From Bacillota bacterium (GTDB lineage Bacteria; Bacillota; Limnochordia; Darwinibacteriales; Darwinibacteriaceae), in the NCBI GenBank assembly GCA_012518325.1, contig JAAYSR010000081.1, forward strand, positions 1 through 17,002: a stretch of 17,002 nt of DNA. Reading direction: 5' to 3'. Of this stretch, positions 14,413-17,002 are shown piece by piece. Made by a program: the position numbers and the translations under genes. The stretch's first letter is position 1, and each line of letters begins with the position of its first letter. The notes under the pieces are model-generated. The model had not been told where the DNA came from. It was given only the letters and a program-made list of their open reading frames with translations, and searched no databases.

Positions 14413-15716
14413 AGTTCATGTCCCCCCTCGGGCAGTATTTGGATCTCATCAAGGTGGCGAAAGGCGTCATAGGAGCTGATAATCACCTTTTCCCCCAGTT
14501 CCAGACCCCGCAGAATCTGCACATCGTTCCCCTGCAGCAGGCCGAACTGCACGTCGCGCTTGCGCGCCTTATCACCATCAATCACATAGACAAAAAGCTG
14601 CTGACCGCTGGTCAAATACGCTCCCCTGGGAAGAAACAGGCTGTTTTCATGCAGCTGCAGGTGAATGTTGGCTGTGACTTGGCTGTTGGGACGCAAGTGA
14701 GAAACCTCGTCGAAAAAGTCCACTCTCACCAGGACCGTTGGTCCGTCGCTGCCCTGCTTGGCCTGGGGGGCGATATAGGAGACTTCACCCTGATACAGTG
14801 TTTGTCCTAAAGCAATGTCTACCTGGGTGCCGATGCCAAAGCGTTCGGTCTGCCCGGGGGCAACCTGCAGCTCCACAACCTGGCTGCTCAAATCAGCCAG
14901 TTCCCCGAGTTCCTGGTGGGCTGTTACCATGCGGTTGGCCGGAATCTTTAGAGAAAGAATTCTGCCGGCAAAGCCCGCTGTGACAATAAAGCTGTCAATC
15001 TTTTCCTGAGCTTTGGCAAGCTTCTCTTCTGCAATGGCAATTGCCTTGACCAGGGCTGCCTGATCCGCCTCATGTTTGCGGGTTAGAAGTTCGAGCTCCC
15101 TTTCACTTTGCGCGATTCTGCGCTTGGCCGCCTCTACATTTTGCTCTGCTTTCTCCAGCTCAATGCGGGGAATTGAGCCGTAGCCGTAGAGTATCTTCTG
15201 AAGCTCCAAGTCGGCTTCTGCCTGGCGCAGCTGTTCCTGTGCATCAAGGACTTTGACCCGCTCAGCTTCCATTTCCAGCTCTTGATCAATGCCTAACTGG
15301 GCAAGCTTTGTCCTGGCCTCTGCCAGTTCGGTTTCGGCAGCATTTCTCTCCGCTGCCGCATCCGCACTGTAGAGGCGCAACAGCGGCTGACCTTCCGCTA
15401 CATCCTGGCCTTCCTGGACATAGATTTCTTCGATTGTACCGGCGATCTTTGGTTCAATCACCACGGTCCGTTTAGGCGTAATTGTGCCCCGCACCGAGAG
15501 GGTTTCTAGAAAGTTCTGAGTTCCAACGGAGGCATAGGTGAAAAAATTGAGGGTGAAGCTTTCTGGTTTAGGTATGAAAAAATAGTAGGCTCCATAGGCA
15601 ATAAGGCCAATGGCCACAATAGTAAAGAGAATAAGGCTTAACTGTTTATTGGCTCCGGATGGTCTGTGCTTTTTCTGCTCCTTGCGAAGCCGTTCTGGTA
15701 CGATTGGTTCGTTCAT
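14409..15716 (-). CDS. Membrane-fusion (HlyD/MacA-type) efflux adaptor
   Basis: Periplasmic adaptor, 435 residues, first gene of the efflux operon. A cytoplasmic N-terminus (1-24) rich in K and R precedes a single membrane span (~25-47). Next come a biotinyl-lipoyl half (VEPKIAGTIEEIYVQEGQDV...), a long coiled-coil hairpin (~135-270) with the turn motif YGYGSIPRIELEKAE, the second lipoyl half (VTAGFAGRILSLKI...) and beta-barrel and membrane-proximal domains (VFVIDGDKARKRDVQFG-like end region). This is the MacA/YknX layout. The hairpin is expected to dock tip-to-tip with a TolC-type tunnel. The start is ATG at 15716, chosen because AGGGGGG (15724-15730) lies 7 nt upstream and the span then sits at the right place; the longer open frame (to 15899) would add a Cys-rich stretch with no family match. 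Confidence 0.92.
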   Translation of the reverse strand: MNEPIVPERLRKEQKKHRPSGANKQLSLILFTIVAIGLIAYGAYYFFIPKPESFTLNFFTYASVGTQNFLETLSVRGTITPKRTVVIEPKIAGTIEEIYVQEGQDVAEGQPLLRLYSADAAAERNAAETELAEARTKLAQLGIDQELEMEAERVKVLDAQEQLRQAEADLELQKILYGYGSIPRIELEKAEQNVEAAKRRIAQSERELELLTRKHEADQAALVKAIAIAEEKLAKAQEKIDSFIVTAGFAGRILSLKIPANRMVTAHQELGELADLSSQVVELQVAPGQTERFGIGTQVDIALGQTLYQGEVSYIAPQAKQGSDGPTVLVRVDFFDEVSHLRPNSQVTANIHLQLHENSLFLPRGAYLTSGQQLFVYVIDGDKARKRDVQFGLLQGNDVQILRGLELGEKVIISSYDAFRHLDEIQILPEGGHEL

Positions 15717-15770
15717 ATCCTGACCCCCCTGATTGCCTTCCAGGATGATTTCTCTACAGGCCTGGCCTTT

Positions 15771-15830
15771 CCTGTTGTGAATTGCTGGATACAAAAGGAT
15801 ATTTCCTTTTATTACCGTTCCACAACATAG
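15771..15830. repeat. Nested inverted repeats upstream of the efflux operon
   Basis: An inner perfect pair AAAAGGA/TCCTTTT (15793-15799 and 15804-15810, 4-nt loop) is enclosed by an outer pair TGTTGTG/CACAACA (15773-15779 and 15821-15827), which extends imperfectly to CCT/AGG at the ends. The whole 60-bp stretch could fold as one long imperfect hairpin in the leader of the efflux transcript or act as paired operator half-sites. No T-tract follows. No convincing -35/-10 pair was found between 15717 and 15882, so the operon's promoter is not placed. Confidence 0.45.
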
Positions 15831-15882
15831 GCTTGTTTCCTGCATAATCCAGTAATCTCTCACACCAAGAAGCCCAGGCGCG

Positions 15883-15913
15883 AAAAAGAGACAGAACACT
15901 TAGTCCTGTCTCT
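15883..15913 (-). terminator. Rho-independent terminator of the aldo/keto reductase gene
   Basis: AGAGACAG (15887-15894) pairs perfectly with CTGTCTCT (15906-15913), with up to three more inner pairs including one G-U. On the minus strand the stem runs directly into a T-tract (complement of A 15883-15886). It begins 15 nt after the reductase stop codon and separates that gene from the efflux operon. Confidence 0.82.
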
Positions 15914-15928
15914 CCTCTTCCGTGTGCT

Positions 15929-16873
15929 TTAGGCCAGTATCTCTTCAATTTTCTCCAGGATTTCTGGACTCAACTCAACTTCGACTGCCTTGACGTTGGC
16001 CTCGATTTGCTCGGGGCGGGATGCTCCTACCAAGGCACTGGCCACATTAGGCTGACGCAAAATCCAGGCTAAAGCCATTTCCGCAAAGGCAATGCCCAAC
16101 TCGCCTGCAAGATCTTCCAAAGCATCCACTTTGGCCATCACACCTGAACTGATCAAATCTTTGATCCACATATTGATCTCTGGATTGGACGCCCTTGTTC
16201 CTGCAGGGATCTTGCCGCCGCGATACTTGCCCGTCAAAAGGCCTTGGGCCAATGGTGAAAAGACGATCTGGCCAATTCCGTACTTTTCACTGACAGGAAT
16301 AATCTCCGGCTCAATATAGCGGTTCAGCATATTGTAAACCGGCTGGTTGACTACGATGCGATCGAGGAGATAACGGTCGGCAACAGCTATCGCTTCTTCA
16401 ATCTGTGCGGCAGACCATTCGCTTACTCCCGCATAGAGCACCTTGCCTTGACGGATCATGTCATCAATTGTCCGCAGGGTCTCTTCCACTGGAGTCTCGG
16501 GATCATAGCGATGGCAGTAGAAAATATCTACATAATCCAGCTCCATCCTCTTTAGGCTGGCATGGAGCTGCTCAAAGACATGCTTCCGCGACAGTCCCCG
16601 ATCGTTAGGACCGTCTCCCATGGGCCAAAAGGCCTTAGTGGTAATCACATAGGATTCCCTGGGGAAAACGCTGAGCGCCTTGGCCATAACCTTTTCGCCC
16701 TGCCCCTGTTCATAGACATTGGCTGAGTCAAAGGAATTAATCCCCAGTTCGTACGCCCGGCGAATTGTTTTGACAGCAGTATCATCTTCCACAGTCTTTC
16801 CATAGGTCAGCCAGCTGCCTAAGGAAATCTCACTGACTTTCAGGCCCGATTTTCCTAATCTGCGATACTTCAC
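15929..16873 (-). CDS. Aldo/keto reductase (YghZ/Kv-beta-like)
   Basis: NAD(P)H-dependent oxidoreductase with the aldo/keto reductase TIM barrel, 314 residues. The catalytic tetrad is visible: D49 (SFDSANVY), Y54, K80 (TTKAFWP) and H121 (YCHRYDPETPVEE). The C-terminal cofactor segment SALVGASRPEQIEANV is typical. The style (LGKSGLKVSEISLGSW at the start, RIVVNQPVYNMLNR in the middle) is closest to the YghZ / potassium-channel-beta-like group, which reduces aldehydes such as methylglyoxal or glyceraldehyde-3-phosphate; the true substrate is unknown. GTG at 16873 is chosen since AGAGGAGA lies ~7 nt upstream and the protein then begins at the family N-terminus (MKYRRLGKSG); the frame is open to 16906. 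It is a single-gene unit with its own terminator. Confidence 0.95.
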   Translation of the reverse strand: MKYRRLGKSGLKVSEISLGSWLTYGKTVEDDTAVKTIRRAYELGINSFDSANVYEQGQGEKVMAKALSVFPRESYVITTKAFWPMGDGPNDRGLSRKHVFEQLHASLKRMELDYVDIFYCHRYDPETPVEETLRTIDDMIRQGKVLYAGVSEWSAAQIEEAIAVADRYLLDRIVVNQPVYNMLNRYIEPEIIPVSEKYGIGQIVFSPLAQGLLTGKYRGGKIPAGTRASNPEINMWIKDLISSGVMAKVDALEDLAGELGIAFAEMALAWILRQPNVASALVGASRPEQIEANVKAVEVELSPEILEKIEEILA

Positions 16874-17002
16874 GTTCTCATCTCCTCTTCTGTTAACTTT
16901 CTGCAAAAGCCGCTGACAACATCAACTTGATCCTGTTGAGCTGATTGACTTCACTTGCCCCGGGATCATAGTCTATTGGAATAATATTACTATGTGGGTA
17001 AA
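16874..17002. other. Upstream region of the reductase gene
   Basis: Noncoding as far as visible. It contains ATCAACTTGAT (16921-16931), a perfect 11-bp palindrome about 48 bp upstream of the GTG, flanked by imperfect CAACA/TGTTG arms that could extend it. A lone TATGAT (complement of 16965-16970) could be a -10 box, but no matching -35 is present, so no promoter is called. Confidence 0.35.

Noticed and set aside
15717..15899. N-terminal extension of the membrane-fusion protein
   Set aside because: The internal ATG at 15716 has a strong SD at 7 nt and gives the normal family N-terminus; the extension crosses the nested repeat region and overlaps the reductase terminator.
1..17002. CRISPR arrays, tRNA or rRNA genes, insertion sequences, prophage genes
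   Set aside because: No regularly spaced repeats, RNA gene motifs, transposase or integrase motifs were seen on either strand.

Overview
The window looks like a piece of a chromosome from a Firmicutes-type anaerobe that probably has two membranes. Gene order, strong purine-rich ribosome binding sites, many GTG/TTG starts and protein style all fit the Firmicutes lineage. However, two TolC-family (outer-membrane efflux) proteins are encoded inside an ABC efflux operon, and the polyamine-binding protein has no lipobox. A diderm Firmicutes lineage such as Limnochordia or Halanaerobiales would fit; this is inference, not identification. There are no RNA genes, CRISPR arrays, insertion sequences or other obvious mobile elements, and coding density is very high. 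All genes run in two blocks that converge near 4.03 kb.

Left block, + strand (1-4015): the end of an oligopeptide ABC ATPase (OppD/DppD type), a complete second ATPase (OppF/DppF type), then tldD and tldE/pmbA. All four overlap or abut (26, 1 and 1 nt) and appear to form one transcript that couples peptide import with the TldD/TldE peptidase. A strong hairpin at 4031-4058 sits between this block and the opposing pot operon.

Middle block, - strand (4073-8528): potA-potB-potC-potD, a polyamine ABC importer with tight translational coupling, driven by a near-consensus promoter at 7928-7956. Upstream is an ArsR-type regulator with a C-terminal DUF2087 domain. It has its own near-consensus promoter and a perfect 14-bp palindrome placed just after the predicted transcription start.

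Right block, - strand (8742-15716): a six-gene tripartite efflux operon in the order membrane-fusion protein, ATPase, short TolC-like protein, long TolC-like protein, permease, permease. It ends in a clear intrinsic terminator (8705-8730). The two TolC-like proteins differ in a striking way: the long one keeps two beta-rich segments where TolC forms its outer-membrane barrel, while the short one seems to be all helix and lacks both. This pair is the most unusual thing in the window. Upstream of it lie a nested inverted repeat, the terminator of an aldo/keto reductase gene, and that gene itself (15929-16873), which closes the window.
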